Below, piece after piece: positions 8,433-17,267 of a DNA stretch of 64,000 nt. The number at the start of each line of letters is the position of its first letter. Position 1 is the first letter of the stretch. The notes below the pieces were generated by a model, which saw only the letters and a list, made by a program, of their open reading frames with translations, searched no databases and had not been told where the DNA came from. This DNA comes from Deltaproteobacteria bacterium (GTDB lineage: Bacteria; Desulfobacterota; Desulfobacteria; Desulfobacterales; SpSt-501), in NCBI GenBank assembly GCA_016219005.1, contig JACRCN010000004.1, forward strand, positions 62,001-126,000, written 5' to 3'. Both the position numbers and the translations under genes were made by a program.

Positions 8433-10049
8433 ATGAATCTGCGCCAAGCCAACCTCGAACGTCTCGCCAAAGAGTCCTTCGATGTGCTCATTATCGGGGC
8501 CGGCATCAACGGCGCCATCTCGGCTGCAGCACTCTCCACGCAGGGGGCGCATGTGGCCCTGATCGATCGCGGCGACTTTGCCTCCTTGACCAGCCAGGAG
8601 TCGTCCAACCTGGTGTGGGGCGGCATCAAATACCTCGAATCGTTTGAGTTCGGCCTTGTGCGAAAGCTCTGCCGGTGCCGCAACGAACTGATCGCGAGCT
8701 ACCCGGCGAGCGTCCGCGAGGTCCGGTTTCTTGTGACACTTGCGCGCGGGTTTCGCTGGCCCCGGAGCATGCTGTACGCGGGGGCGTGGTTCTACTGGCT
8801 CATCGGCAGCGGATTCACGCGCACGCCGCGGCTGCTTTCACCCTCGGCCATCTCCCGCGAGGAGCCTGTCGTCAATACCGGCAACAGCCCAGGGGGATTC
8901 GAGTACTCGGACGCCTACCTGATCGACAACGACGCACGCTTCACCTTCAGGTTTGTGCGTGGCGCGCTGGATTACGGGGCCGTCGTGGCGAACTACGCAG
9001 CCGCCTCCCGCTCGGTCCGCGGCCCGGACGGCTTTTGGGTAACCCCGGTGACCGACTCGCTGACGGGCCGCCGGTTCCAGATCCGATCGCGCACGCTGAT
9101 CAATGCCTGCGGGCCTTACGTCGACGCCTACAACACGGCCTCCGCGCAGCCGACCCGGCATTGCCACGTCTTGTCCAAGGGCGTTCACATCATCGTCAAA
9201 CGTCTTAGCGTCAACCCCCGGGTGCTCACCTTCTTTGCCAGCGACGGCCGGCTTTTCTTCGTGATCCCGATGGGCCCTGTTTCATGCATCGGCACGACCG
9301 ACACCCGCGTCGAATCACCCGAAACCGTCGTCAGCGAGGCCGACCGCAGCTTCGTGCTGGACAACATCAACCAGCGCCTCCGGCTGGCAAAACCCTTGAC
9401 GCCGGACGACATTCTGGCCGAGCGCTGCGGCGTGCGGCCGCTGGCCGTCCGGCGTTCCCGGGACGATACGGCTGCCCAGGACTGGACGGCGCTTTCGCGC
9501 AAACACGTGATCGAGCTCGATCCCAGAACCGGCTACATGAGCATCTTCGGCGGCAAGCTCACCGATTGCCTCAACGTGGGCCGCGAGGTCTCCGCGGCCC
9601 TGCACGCATTTGGGGTCCGGCTGCCTTTCCGCCGGAGCAAATGGTATGGGGAGCCCGACCGCAAGATCCGGGATGAATTCCTCCACCGGGCCGCGCTGCT
9701 CGGGCTGGACGCCATGACGGCCCCGGAATCCTCAGAGCCGCTGAGCAAAAGGCTGTGGCGGCGCTACGGGTGGCGCGCCTTGTCGCTTTTGGAGGACGTC
9801 CGGCAAGACCCGCGCATGGCCGAGGTTCTGATCAAGGGCACCGAGTACATCCGCTGCGAGCTGTATCATGCCGCCCAGCACGAAATGGTTACGCGGCTCG
9901 AAGATTTCCTGCGCCGGCGCAGCAAGATCGCCCTGATCGCCCGCCGGGACACCATCCGCCAGGCGCCGGGCCTCATGGAGGCCTGCCGCATTTTGTTCGG
10001 AGGCGATGCGCAAGCCCGTTTTGAGGAGTACTTTGCGGGCAAGTCATAG
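8433..10049 (+). CDS. glpD: FAD-dependent glycerol-3-phosphate dehydrogenase
   Basis: Membrane-associated enzyme oxidising glycerol-3-phosphate to dihydroxyacetone phosphate with electrons to quinone. The 538 aa protein has the N-terminal FAD motif DVLIIGAGINGAISAAALS, the SSNLVWGGIKYLE block and the C-terminal substrate/FAD segment TGYMSIFGGKLTDCLNVGREV, followed by a helical C-terminal domain. The Ugp importer and two GDPDs at 46-53 kb would supply its substrate. Two short pieces of this gene recur fused together at 17268-17334. A sigma-54 activator lies convergent 83 bases downstream. Annotation as glpD-family is firm; quinone use is from family knowledge. Confidence 0.93.
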   Translation: MNLRQANLERLAKESFDVLIIGAGINGAISAAALSTQGAHVALIDRGDFASLTSQESSNLVWGGIKYLESFEFGLVRKLCRCRNELIASYPASVREVRFLVTLARGFRWPRSMLYAGAWFYWLIGSGFTRTPRLLSPSAISREEPVVNTGNSPGGFEYSDAYLIDNDARFTFRFVRGALDYGAVVANYAAASRSVRGPDGFWVTPVTDSLTGRRFQIRSRTLINACGPYVDAYNTASAQPTRHCHVLSKGVHIIVKRLSVNPRVLTFFASDGRLFFVIPMGPVSCIGTTDTRVESPETVVSEADRSFVLDNINQRLRLAKPLTPDDILAERCGVRPLAVRRSRDDTAAQDWTALSRKHVIELDPRTGYMSIFGGKLTDCLNVGREVSAALHAFGVRLPFRRSKWYGEPDRKIRDEFLHRAALLGLDAMTAPESSEPLSKRLWRRYGWRALSLLEDVRQDPRMAEVLIKGTEYIRCELYHAAQHEMVTRLEDFLRRRSKIALIARRDTIRQAPGLMEACRILFGGDAQARFEEYFAGKS

Positions 10050-10132
10050 GAAAACGCCATACCCTGAAGGACCTAGAATAGGCCGTCAAAGAGGAATTGC
10101 AGCTCACGTGATGCCGAAGCCGCAACCCTTCT

Positions 10133-11797
10133 TCAACCCGGTCTTTTGATCTTCAGGCGGCGCATGCGCTCGATCAGCGTCGTGGGTTTGATGCCCAGCA
10201 ATTGGGCCGCTCCGTCCTTTCCATAGATTTTCCAGTCGCATCGGATCAGAGCCGCCAGCATGTTCTGTTTCTGCAGGGCGGCGATGTCGGCTTCCGTCAA
10301 AATCGGAGTCGCCGGGCTGGAAGCGGCCTCGGAGCGGCCCTGCCCCGGGGGAGGAGCGCCGCTGCCGACCCTGGGGAGGTCGAAATGCAGACGGCCGTGC
10401 GGTGAAAGAATCAGCGCGCGTTCGATGATATTCTGCAGTTCCCTCACATTGCCGGGCCAGTCGTGAGCCTTCAGGTCCATCAGGTTGGCCTGGGTCAGGC
10501 GGGGGACCGGCCGGTTCAGGCGCCGGGCGAACACCTCGATGAAATGGGCGGCGAGCTGGGGGATATCCTCCTTGCGGTCGCGCAGCGGCGCGACCTCGAT
10601 CGGGAAGACGTTCAGCCGATAATAGAGATCCTCGCGAAAGCGCCCGCTCTTGATCTCCTCCATCAGGTTCTTGTTCGTGGCCGCAATGATCCGCACGTCG
10701 ACCTTGCGCGTGCGACCCTCACCCACGCGTTCGAATTCTCCTTCCTGCAGGACCCGCAGCAGTTTTCCCTGGAGGCTCGGTGGGATCTCGGCCACTTCAT
10801 CCAGGAACAGGGTGCCGCCGTCCGCCGCCTCGAAGCGACCGGTCCGGTCGCTGACGGCACCGGTAAAAGCACCCTTCACGTGTCCGAAAAATTCGCTCTC
10901 GTAAAGTTCCTTGGGGATGGTCGCACAGTTGGTCTGGATCAAGGGGCGGTCTTTGCGCGAGCTTTGTCCGTGGATTTCGCGTGCGATCAGCTCCTTGCCT
11001 GTGCCGGACTCCCCCAGGATGAGCACGTTGGCGCCGGTCGGTGCCACCAGCCCGATACGGGAGATGACCGCCTTGAGCGATGGGCATTCGCCGATGATCC
11101 CGCCGTAGGAATGCGCCCCTGCGAGTTCCTCTTTCAGGTAGACGTTTTCGGCATGCAACCGCTCCTGGAGCTTCTGGATCTCCGCCGTGCGCCGCGCGAC
11201 GCCTATCTCCAGGTCATCATGAGATTTTTTCAGGGCTGATTTTTGAAGGTCGCACTCCTTTTGAAGACGTTCGCAGGCGGCATGAAGCTCTTCCAGGGCC
11301 TGTGCGCTATGAAGGGCGGCGGCCAGGCGCGTTGCCGCCGCTTCGAGAAATACCTGTTGGTCCGCCGTAATCCAGTCGACTTGGCTGGACCCGACGTTGA
11401 AGGTTCCCATGACGGCTTCGGCCGTCCGCAGCGGCAGCACGGCGATGGAGCGAATTTCCTCCGGAATCCGACGCACGAGCGCATCCCCGAGCTTTCTTTC
11501 TCTTGGCACCTCCCGGCAATAGACCGCTTCGCCTTTCGCCATGGCCCTTGCGATCATATTCGGCTGGTCTCCGGCAGGGAAGGGTTCGGAGGAAATCATG
11601 TCTTCCTCGGATCGTGCCAGCACCCGCAGGCTCTTTTGGTCAGGGCCATGCAGCACCAGGGAGGCGTAAGGCTGCTGCAGTTGCTCCTCCACGAACCTGA
11701 GAACGGCCCCTGCGACAGATTCCACCTGGCGCTGGTGGATCTCGGCATCGAAGCGTTTCAGGTCCGCAAGAAGTTTTCGGTAGTCGTTCTGGTCCAT
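10133..11797 (-). CDS. Sigma-54-dependent transcriptional activator with GAF sensor domain
   Basis: Enhancer-binding regulator of the FhlA/NorR type, 554 aa. Order: GAF-like sensor about residues 10-165, a coiled-coil linker about 170-235, the AAA+ domain about 240-475 with Walker A GESGTGKE and the sigma-54 contact loop GAFTGA, then a Fis-type helix-turn-helix at the C-terminus ([18 protein letters not shown]). I set the start at 11797 ([10 protein letters not shown]) because residues upstream of it look non-coding. Targets are unknown: I found no convincing GG-N10-GC promoter in the flanking spacers. Confidence 0.92.
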   Translation of the reverse strand: MDQNDYRKLLADLKRFDAEIHQRQVESVAGAVLRFVEEQLQQPYASLVLHGPDQKSLRVLARSEEDMISSEPFPAGDQPNMIARAMAKGEAVYCREVPRERKLGDALVRRIPEEIRSIAVLPLRTAEAVMGTFNVGSSQVDWITADQQVFLEAAATRLAAALHSAQALEELHAACERLQKECDLQKSALKKSHDDLEIGVARRTAEIQKLQERLHAENVYLKEELAGAHSYGGIIGECPSLKAVISRIGLVAPTGANVLILGESGTGKELIAREIHGQSSRKDRPLIQTNCATIPKELYESEFFGHVKGAFTGAVSDRTGRFEAADGGTLFLDEVAEIPPSLQGKLLRVLQEGEFERVGEGRTRKVDVRIIAATNKNLMEEIKSGRFREDLYYRLNVFPIEVAPLRDRKEDIPQLAAHFIEVFARRLNRPVPRLTQANLMDLKAHDWPGNVRELQNIIERALILSPHGRLHFDLPRVGSGAPPPGQGRSEAASSPATPILTEADIAALQKQNMLAALIRCDWKIYGKDGAAQLLGIKPTTLIERMRRLKIKRPG

Positions 11798-12179
11798 TGA
11801 GGATCGGTTCCTTAGAACGCCATGCTGCTGGCAGGGTGGGTACAGGGAGTCGGCGGATGCAAACGTCAGAATAGATAGCTGATGCAAACTTAATCAACAA
11901 TTTGAGATATGCAACCGGAAAATTGAGACTCTCAAGAACTTGATGATATACGGCTGGCGGGACAGGAATAAATGTTTGGCTATATCAAACGGTTGGGCCA
12001 TACCCCGTCCGTGGCATGGCTTTTGATGTGCATGATCAATACAGAGGGTTCATGCGGACCAGTCAAGAAACAGGCCAGGGAATTGGTGCAGTCGGCCCGG
12101 AAGGGTTTTCCCTGCGTTCGACCCGTGCCCCGTTCCGGTTTCGGTGGAACTCAAGCATGATTCATAAAAGGGGTTTCCC
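11798..12179. other. Divergent intergenic region, 382 bases
   Basis: Spacer between the divergent sigma-54 activator and the PilZ gene. The first ~150 bases are more AT-rich and hold imperfect repeats of TTGAGA and CTCAA. I see no credible coding frame. A TGGCATG-N4-TTGAT string near 12013 resembles a sigma-54 site but lacks the essential GC at -12. An AAGGGG sequence before 12180 serves as the PilZ ribosome-binding site. Confidence 0.6.
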
Positions 12180-12521
12180 ATGGAGCTGTCGTCGGAAAAA
12201 AGGTACTATGAAAGATTTCCCTGCCGTACTCCGGTTGAGTGGGGGTATTTCAACAAGCCGCATAAATACAGCGCCCGAATGCTCAACTACAGTCAAACCG
12301 GCGCCTGTTTCGAGAGCCCTCAAGCCCTCATCAATGGCTCGACGATTCAGGTTCGGCTCGAGGCATACCGGGCCGAATGCGGGTCGGATTGCAACGACGA
12401 TGCTGAGTGCGCATGGCCACGATTGATCGGTTTGGGCGAGGTCAAATGGTGCCGTAATCTTTCGGGGGTCGGCGCCCAGCGATTCGGCGTAGGGGTAAGG
12501 TTTCATCTGCCGGTATTATAA
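12180..12521 (+). CDS. PilZ-domain protein (putative c-di-GMP receptor)
   Basis: 113 aa single-domain protein. The two c-di-GMP-binding signatures of PilZ are visible: RYYER (RxxxR, residues 8-12) and NYSQTG (N/DxSxxG) about 25 residues later. An AAGGGG ribosome-binding site sits six bases before the ATG. The protein has no output domain, so it probably acts by binding a partner. A Cys-rich small protein follows 59 bases downstream. A second PilZ protein occurs at 52827. Domain call is good; biological role is unknown. Confidence 0.85.
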   Translation: MELSSEKRYYERFPCRTPVEWGYFNKPHKYSARMLNYSQTGACFESPQALINGSTIQVRLEAYRAECGSDCNDDAECAWPRLIGLGEVKWCRNLSGVGAQRFGVGVRFHLPVL

Positions 12522-12580
12522 GTCTATCCGGCTTGCCGCAACCGAAGAAATAACACCAGCTGCAAATAAAGGAGGACCAC

Positions 12581-12760
12581 ATGGCCGCCAAAACCAAATC
12601 AAAGGGCAGAAGGTGTTGCTCGATAGAGCACGATAGACTGGTGGCTGAGGTGGGTACCTGCGATCAGCTCTACCAGAATCCCTCGGAGTGGCACCGTTGC
12701 GCCCGTGTCATTGCGCGGCGCAGCGGCCAACGGGCGAAGCAGTGCATGCTCCAGGAGTGA
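12581..12760 (+). CDS. Small Cys-containing protein, 59 aa, unknown function
   Basis: ORF with a strong ribosome-binding site (GGAGG eight bases before the ATG). It encodes a basic 59-residue protein with five Cys: a CC pair at 12-13, then Cys 27, 41 and 54, spaced about 13 apart. The central part (TCDQLYQNPSEWHRC) looks like a short helical hairpin. No signal peptide or membrane segment is visible. It is the first of four tiny Cys-containing ORFs in this 2.6 kb stretch. I do not recognise the family; the start signal and spacing make it likely to be real. Confidence 0.65.
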   Translation: MAAKTKSKGRRCCSIEHDRLVAEVGTCDQLYQNPSEWHRCARVIARRSGQRAKQCMLQE

Positions 12761-12798
12761 TTGCCTGACATGGAGTCCTTGGAACGGGTCACAACCAC

Positions 12799-13380
12799 GT
12801 GAACGCCATGAATGACATGAACGCCAAAAAGCTCGAACGGGCGATAGAACTCGGAAAGAGGGTCGAGCATTTTTTTCTGGCCCTGGTGGGAGCGGACGGC
12901 TTCCCTTATGTAAACTCCGCACGTCAGATCGAGCAGGTTGCCGAGAACCAACTCGCCATCGAGGAATGGATCTGCCCGCTGACGGTGAAACAATTGAGCG
13001 AGAACCCGAAAATGGCCGTGCTCATCTGGGACCCGGCAGCCGACGACGGCTACGAAATTCTGGGTGAAGTCTTGATGTTCGAAAGCCAGGCGTTTTTGAA
13101 CGGATTCGCCCCCGAGGTGGAGGAGGACGCCTATCTGCCGCAGGTGAAACGGAAGCTGATCATCCGGGCGGAAAGAATCACCGCATTCAGCCACGCGCTG
13201 CGGTGTGACGACATCCAGCTGCTGGCCGCATCCAGAGCAACGATGAAGTCCCCGACCCGTGACGGCGGCGGTCGTGAAGTCCCGTTCTGCAACTTTGCGC
13301 CTGAATGGGCCGAGCATGCGCGCTTTGACCGCAGCGACGATCCATGTGACGACGGTCGTGCAGGTGGAGGCGAACCGTAG
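12799..13380 (+). CDS. Pyridoxamine 5'-phosphate oxidase-fold protein
   Basis: 193 aa protein whose first ~145 residues fit the split-barrel flavin-binding (PNPOx-like) fold: LALVGADGFPYVNSARQIEQV, then PKMAVLIWDP and YEILGEVLMFE strands. Such proteins bind FMN, F420 or heme and act on small substrates. The last ~45 residues (after HALRCDDIQLLAA) are charged, low-complexity and unlike the family, so the C-terminus may be an extension or reflect an old frameshift. It sits between Cys-rich small ORFs and trpS. Substrate is unknown. Confidence 0.7.
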   Translation: MNAMNDMNAKKLERAIELGKRVEHFFLALVGADGFPYVNSARQIEQVAENQLAIEEWICPLTVKQLSENPKMAVLIWDPAADDGYEILGEVLMFESQAFLNGFAPEVEEDAYLPQVKRKLIIRAERITAFSHALRCDDIQLLAASRATMKSPTRDGGGREVPFCNFAPEWAEHARFDRSDDPCDDGRAGGGEP

Positions 13381-13444
13381 GGATTCGTCCCCGGAATCGG
13401 CCGGTGTGCGCATGCAAGATTCTGCCGTGCGTGGGGAAGACCCA

Positions 13445-14683
13445 ATGGCCGAAAAGTCCAAGCCATTGATGTTGAGCGGAATTCAGCCGACCGGAGCGTT
13501 GATGATCGGCAACTACGTCGGTGCGTTGAAAAACTGGGTAGAACTGCAGGCGAGCCACGAGTCTTTTTTCCTCCTGGCGGATCTTCACGCTATCACGGTG
13601 CCACAGGACCCCGCTGATTTGCAGCGCAGGTCTCTTGAATTCGTGGCGCTCTTCCTCGCCTGCGGCGTCGATGCAGAAAGGAGCACGATCTTCCTGCAGT
13701 CCCACGTTCCCGCGCACACCCAGCTGTCGTGGGTGCTCAACTGCGTGGTGCCCATGGGTGAGCTGCAGAGAATGACGCAGTTCAAAGACAAGGCCGGCCG
13801 CAGCGCGACAAACCTCCATGTGGGGCTGTTTGACTATCCGGTCCTGATGGCCGCGGACATTCTCCTTTACTGCGCCGACCTGGTCCCGGTCGGAGACGAC
13901 CAGAAACAGCACATGGAGTTCACGCGCCACGTTGCCCGCAAATTCAACGGCCTTTATGGGGAGGTCTTTAAAATTCCGGAAGTCTTCACGCCGCGAACGG
14001 GAGCGCGATTGATGGGGCTTCAGACGCCCTCGGTGAAAATGTCCAAATCGGACCGAAACGAGGACAACTACATAGCCTTGCTGGACCGCCCGGAGGTGGT
14101 CCGCAGGAAAATAAAGACGGCCGTCACCGATTCCGGCAGCGAGATCCGTTGCGACGCGGCCAAGCCGGGGATATCCAACCTGATCACGCTCTATGCGGCC
14201 GTCAGTGGAGAGAGCGCGGAGTCGATTCAGAATCGTTATGCCGGCAAGGGCTACGCTGAATTCAAAAGAAACCTCGCGGAGTTGATCACCGATTTCCTGA
14301 GCCCCATTCAAGCGCGCTACGCGTCGATTGCGGCTGACCCGGCCATGCTGGCGGGGGTGCTGCACAGAGGGGCGCGCAACGCCGATGAGCGTTCCGAAGC
14401 AACGCTTTCACGGGTGTATCGTGCCGTCGGCTTCATTCCTGGCGAGCGGGATCAACGCCGCCGGGTCGGCGGTCGGCGGTCGAGCAGTGAACGGCAGTTG
14501 GACACCGCATTGCCCGCGGCATCGCGGGCATTTCATGAAAGGAGAAGCATCATGGAAACGAAAGAGACCAAAGACGTGACCGCGGCGGAAGCCGCTGAAG
14601 CGGATGCCGCGGCGGAATGCATGACGGACTGCTGCACGTGCTGTTGCTGTGAGACGGAAGAGGAATGCAGCATGGAAGAGTGA
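13445..14683 (+). CDS. trpS: Tryptophanyl-tRNA synthetase with in-frame C-terminal extension
   Basis: Class I aminoacyl-tRNA synthetase that charges tRNA-Trp. The start at 13445 gives the N-terminus MLSGIQPTGALMIGNYVGAL, with the HIGH-equivalent in GNYVG. The KMSKSDRNEDNYI signature is near residue 200. The normal enzyme ends near residue 333 (RVYRAVGFIPG), but no stop follows: the frame continues about 78 more codons through an Arg/Ser-rich linker into the Cys-rich ORF at 14552-14683. The product is either a 412 aa fusion, or the tail is noise leading into an independently started microprotein. The synthetase part is secure. Confidence 0.92.
   Translation: MAEKSKPLMLSGIQPTGALMIGNYVGALKNWVELQASHESFFLLADLHAITVPQDPADLQRRSLEFVALFLACGVDAERSTIFLQSHVPAHTQLSWVLNCVVPMGELQRMTQFKDKAGRSATNLHVGLFDYPVLMAADILLYCADLVPVGDDQKQHMEFTRHVARKFNGLYGEVFKIPEVFTPRTGARLMGLQTPSVKMSKSDRNEDNYIALLDRPEVVRRKIKTAVTDSGSEIRCDAAKPGISNLITLYAAVSGESAESIQNRYAGKGYAEFKRNLAELITDFLSPIQARYASIAADPAMLAGVLHRGARNADERSEATLSRVYRAVGFIPGERDQRRRVGGRRSSSERQLDTALPAASRAFHERRSIMETKETKDVTAAEAAEADAAAECMTDCCTCCCCETEEECSMEE
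14552..14683 (+). CDS. Cys-rich microprotein, 43 aa, in the same frame as the end of trpS
   Basis: An AAAGGAG ribosome-binding site lies directly upstream of the ATG at 14552. The 43-residue product has an acidic, Ala/Glu-rich first half and then a run of cysteines: Cys 23, 27, 28, 30-33 and 39, with the core CCTCCCC. Eight Cys in 43 residues suggests metal or cluster binding, or a peptide that becomes modified; no modifying enzyme is adjacent. Because it is in frame with trpS it could be expressed alone, as a TrpRS tail, or both. No family is recognised. Confidence 0.6.
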   Translation: METKETKDVTAAEAAEADAAAECMTDCCTCCCCETEEECSMEE

Positions 14684-14695
14684 AGGAGGGCTCGC

Positions 14696-14860
14696 ATGGC
14701 CAATACCATCGAATCCAATTGCTCGCGGGAGTGCAAATATCTGTTCCACGAATGTGAGGCGGACGGAACGCCCTGGGGTGAATGCCGGGCATCTTACAAT
14801 GAGTGTGTCGAAGAGTGCACTGAAACATGGCCCGGGCAGGCCTCAGGCGTTCCCGTGTGA
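14696..14860 (+). CDS. Cys-ladder small protein, 54 aa
   Basis: ORF with a near-perfect ribosome-binding site (GAAGGAGGG) seven bases before the ATG at 14696. The 54-residue product has six Cys at 9, 13, 20, 30, 37 and 41. The gaps are 3-6-9-6-3, a mirror-symmetric ladder, and five of the six Cys are preceded by Glu. This is what an alpha-hairpin with two disulfides or a bound metal/cluster would look like. There is no signal peptide. It follows the 43 aa microprotein by 12 bases, probably on the same transcript. Function unknown. Confidence 0.65.
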   Translation: MANTIESNCSRECKYLFHECEADGTPWGECRASYNECVEECTETWPGQASGVPV

Positions 14861-14939
14861 ACGCCAATGAGCCCGATCAATTCGCCGCTGCATACTTTCC
14901 GTGCTGCGGCGGGGGGTATCGGCAATAAGGAAGTATACC

Positions 14940-15158
14940 ATGTCTATGCCGCGAAACGAAATCGGTTCGGAAGTGGAGAAAATCATGAACTTCATCAAAT
15001 CGCTCAAAGACTTTTTCATGAACCTGGTTTCCGAAAAGAGCACCGGCCCTGTCCCGCACCCCACCGGTTCGAAGGCGGAGGGAAACGAGGCCGGCACAGG
15101 CGGGCTGGAAACCCGATGCATCAATCCGGATTACGGGTGTCGTTTTGAAGTGTCCTGA
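14940..15158 (+). CDS. Small protein, 72 aa, with C-terminal CxxxxxxC
   Basis: ORF starting at the ATG at 14940 with AAGGA upstream. The first ~30 residues form an amphipathic helix (VEKIMNFIKSLKDFFMNLV). A Gly/Pro-rich linker follows, and the C-terminus is TRCINPDYGCRFEVS with two Cys six residues apart. It is the last small ORF before the aconitase gene, which starts 32 bases downstream. I do not recognise a family. An in-frame GTG at 14901 would add 13 residues but has poorer start signals. Confidence 0.55.
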   Translation: MSMPRNEIGSEVEKIMNFIKSLKDFFMNLVSEKSTGPVPHPTGSKAEGNEAGTGGLETRCINPDYGCRFEVS

Positions 15159-15190
15159 AATCGGTCCTGCATGGATTCGAAGGTGGTTCC

Positions 15191-17143
15191 ATGAAGCGCA
15201 ACGTTGCCCAGCAGCTGATCGAGGCGCACCTGGTGGACGGGAATATGACGCCGGGGGAGGAGATTGGGCTGCGCATCGATCAAACCCTGACGCAGGATGC
15301 CACCGGAACCATGGTGATGCTGGAGTTCGAGGCCATGCAGGTTCCGTGGGCCAAGACCGAGGTGTCGGCCCAGTACATCGATCACAATCTGCTGCAGACG
15401 GATTTCAAGAATGCCGACGACCACCTGTTTCTGCTGAGCGCATGTAAAAAGTTCGGTGTTTGGTACAGCCGGCCGGGCAACGGGGTGAGCCACCCCGTTC
15501 ACATGGAGCGCTTCGGGAAGCCGGGAAGAACCCTGCTGGGCTCCGACAGCCATACCCCGGCGGCCGGTTCCCTGGGGATGCTCGCCATGGGGGCGGGCGG
15601 CCTGGAGGTGGCCTTGGCCATGGCAGGGGAGGCGGTCTATCTCCGCATGCCGTCGGTCATGGGTGTACGGCTGACCGGCCGTCTGCCCGATTGGGTCAGC
15701 GCAAAAGATGTCATATTGGAAATGCTGCGCAGGCACGGCGTGCAGGGCGGTGTGGGCAAGATCATCGAGTACTACGGACCGGGGCTGGAATGCCTTTCGG
15801 CCATGGACCGGCATGTCATCGCCAACATGGGGACCGAAATGGGCGCCACGACCACGGTTTTTCCATCCGACGGCAGCGTTCGACAATTTTTAAAGGCCCA
15901 GGGCCGGGAGGTCGACTGGGTTCCCATTACGGCTGGCGACCCGGCCGCTTACGACGAGGCGGATGAAATCGACCTCTCCAAGCTGGAGCCGCTGATCGCG
16001 CTGCCGAGCAGCCCCGGCAACGTAGTGCCGGTCAGAGAGGTGGCCGGGCGTGAGATCTATCAGACTTACATCGGCTCGTCCGCAAACCCCGGCTTGCGGG
16101 ATTTCGCCGTGCCCGCCCTCATGGTGGATGGGGCCCAGGTGCACGAGCGGGTTTCCTTCGACGTCAACCCCACTTCGCGGCAGATCCTGGAGAACCTGGC
16201 CGAAATGGGGCTGCTGCAAAAGCTGATCGCCTCCGGCGCTCGCATCCACCAGGCCGGATGCAACGGCTGCATCGGGATGGGCCAGGCCCCGGCCACCGGA
16301 AAGATCAGCCTCCGCACCGTTCCCCGCAACTTTCCCGGGCGCTCCGGCACCAAGGAGGACCAGGTCTATCTGTGCAGCCCTGAGACTGCGGCCGCTTCGG
16401 CCATGACCGGCGTCATCACCGATCCCCGCACGCTGAACATGACCTACCCCCGGTTCCTCGAACCGGAAAAGATCCGGATCAACACCCGAATGCTGCTGCC
16501 TCCCGCCGACCCGGGTATTCCCGTCGAACTGGAAAAAGGGCCCAACATCAAACCGCTGCCTATTTTCGAGCCGCTGCCGGATCGCATTTCCGGCCCGGTT
16601 CTGCTGAAAGTCGGCGACGGCATTTCCACCGACGAAATCATGCCCGCCGGGTCCCGGGTCCTGCCCTATCGCAGCAACATTCCCGAAATCAGCCGATTTG
16701 TCTTTGCTCCGGTCGACGAAAGCTTCCATGAGCGGGCCATAGCGCATCAACGGCAGGCATTTTATCTCGTGGGCGGAAACAACTACGGACAGGGATCAAG
16801 CCGCGAGCACGCGGCCCTGGCTCCGCGCTACCTTGGCCTGCAAGCCGTCGTTGCTAAAAGTTTTGCCCGCATCCATCGGCAGAATCTGGTCAATTTCGGG
16901 ATACTGCCGCTGACCTTCGTGGATCCAGACGACTACGGTCGCATCCACCAAGGGGATGTGCTCGCAATCGAACATACGACCGAGGCGCTTCGCAAGGGCA
17001 ATACGATCAACGTCAGAAACGCTACCCGGAATATTGTCTTTGCAACCGAGCATGGATTGAGCGCGCGCCAAGTCGCAGCCGTCCTGGAGGGGGGTCTCAT
17101 CAACATGGCACGCAGGCGGCAGGCTTCCCGTTCAGAGACGTGA
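15191..17143 (+). CDS. Aconitate hydratase (fused LeuC/LeuD-like, ~650 aa type)
   Basis: Interconverts citrate and isocitrate using a [4Fe-4S] cluster; 650 aa. The N-terminal dehydratase domain holds GSDSHTPAAGSLGMLAMGAGG and the cluster motif GCNGCIGMGQAP. The C-terminal swivel domain has NNYGQGSSREHAALAPRYLG with the catalytic Ser/Arg. This compact arrangement is the Aquifex-type aconitase rather than the 890 aa AcnA. The position usually reading GSC(T)N in the family reads GSSAN here, so the third cluster ligand is not obvious. Homoaconitase or another hydro-lyase remains possible. Confidence 0.85.
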   Translation: MKRNVAQQLIEAHLVDGNMTPGEEIGLRIDQTLTQDATGTMVMLEFEAMQVPWAKTEVSAQYIDHNLLQTDFKNADDHLFLLSACKKFGVWYSRPGNGVSHPVHMERFGKPGRTLLGSDSHTPAAGSLGMLAMGAGGLEVALAMAGEAVYLRMPSVMGVRLTGRLPDWVSAKDVILEMLRRHGVQGGVGKIIEYYGPGLECLSAMDRHVIANMGTEMGATTTVFPSDGSVRQFLKAQGREVDWVPITAGDPAAYDEADEIDLSKLEPLIALPSSPGNVVPVREVAGREIYQTYIGSSANPGLRDFAVPALMVDGAQVHERVSFDVNPTSRQILENLAEMGLLQKLIASGARIHQAGCNGCIGMGQAPATGKISLRTVPRNFPGRSGTKEDQVYLCSPETAAASAMTGVITDPRTLNMTYPRFLEPEKIRINTRMLLPPADPGIPVELEKGPNIKPLPIFEPLPDRISGPVLLKVGDGISTDEIMPAGSRVLPYRSNIPEISRFVFAPVDESFHERAIAHQRQAFYLVGGNNYGQGSSREHAALAPRYLGLQAVVAKSFARIHRQNLVNFGILPLTFVDPDDYGRIHQGDVLAIEHTTEALRKGNTINVRNATRNIVFATEHGLSARQVAAVLEGGLINMARRRQASRSET

Positions 17144-17267
17144 GACGCCTTGGCCTGTCCTCGCGAAGGCCCCGGAAACATGGAATGGTGGCCGATCGCC
17201 GACACCCTGCAGGGCACATTGATCGCCTTCCACCCCTGCCGGCTGCTCACCAGCCTCCCTCCAACCA

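Noticed and set aside
12001..12030. Sigma-54 promoter TGGCATG-N4-TTGAT near the PilZ gene
   Set aside because: The invariant GC of the -12 element reads GA, so it is unlikely to work with sigma-54 despite the nearby activator gene.
14552..14860. RiPP (modified peptide) precursor locus
   Set aside because: The small Cys-rich ORFs look superficially like precursors, but no radical-SAM, lanthionine, YcaO or export gene is adjacent.
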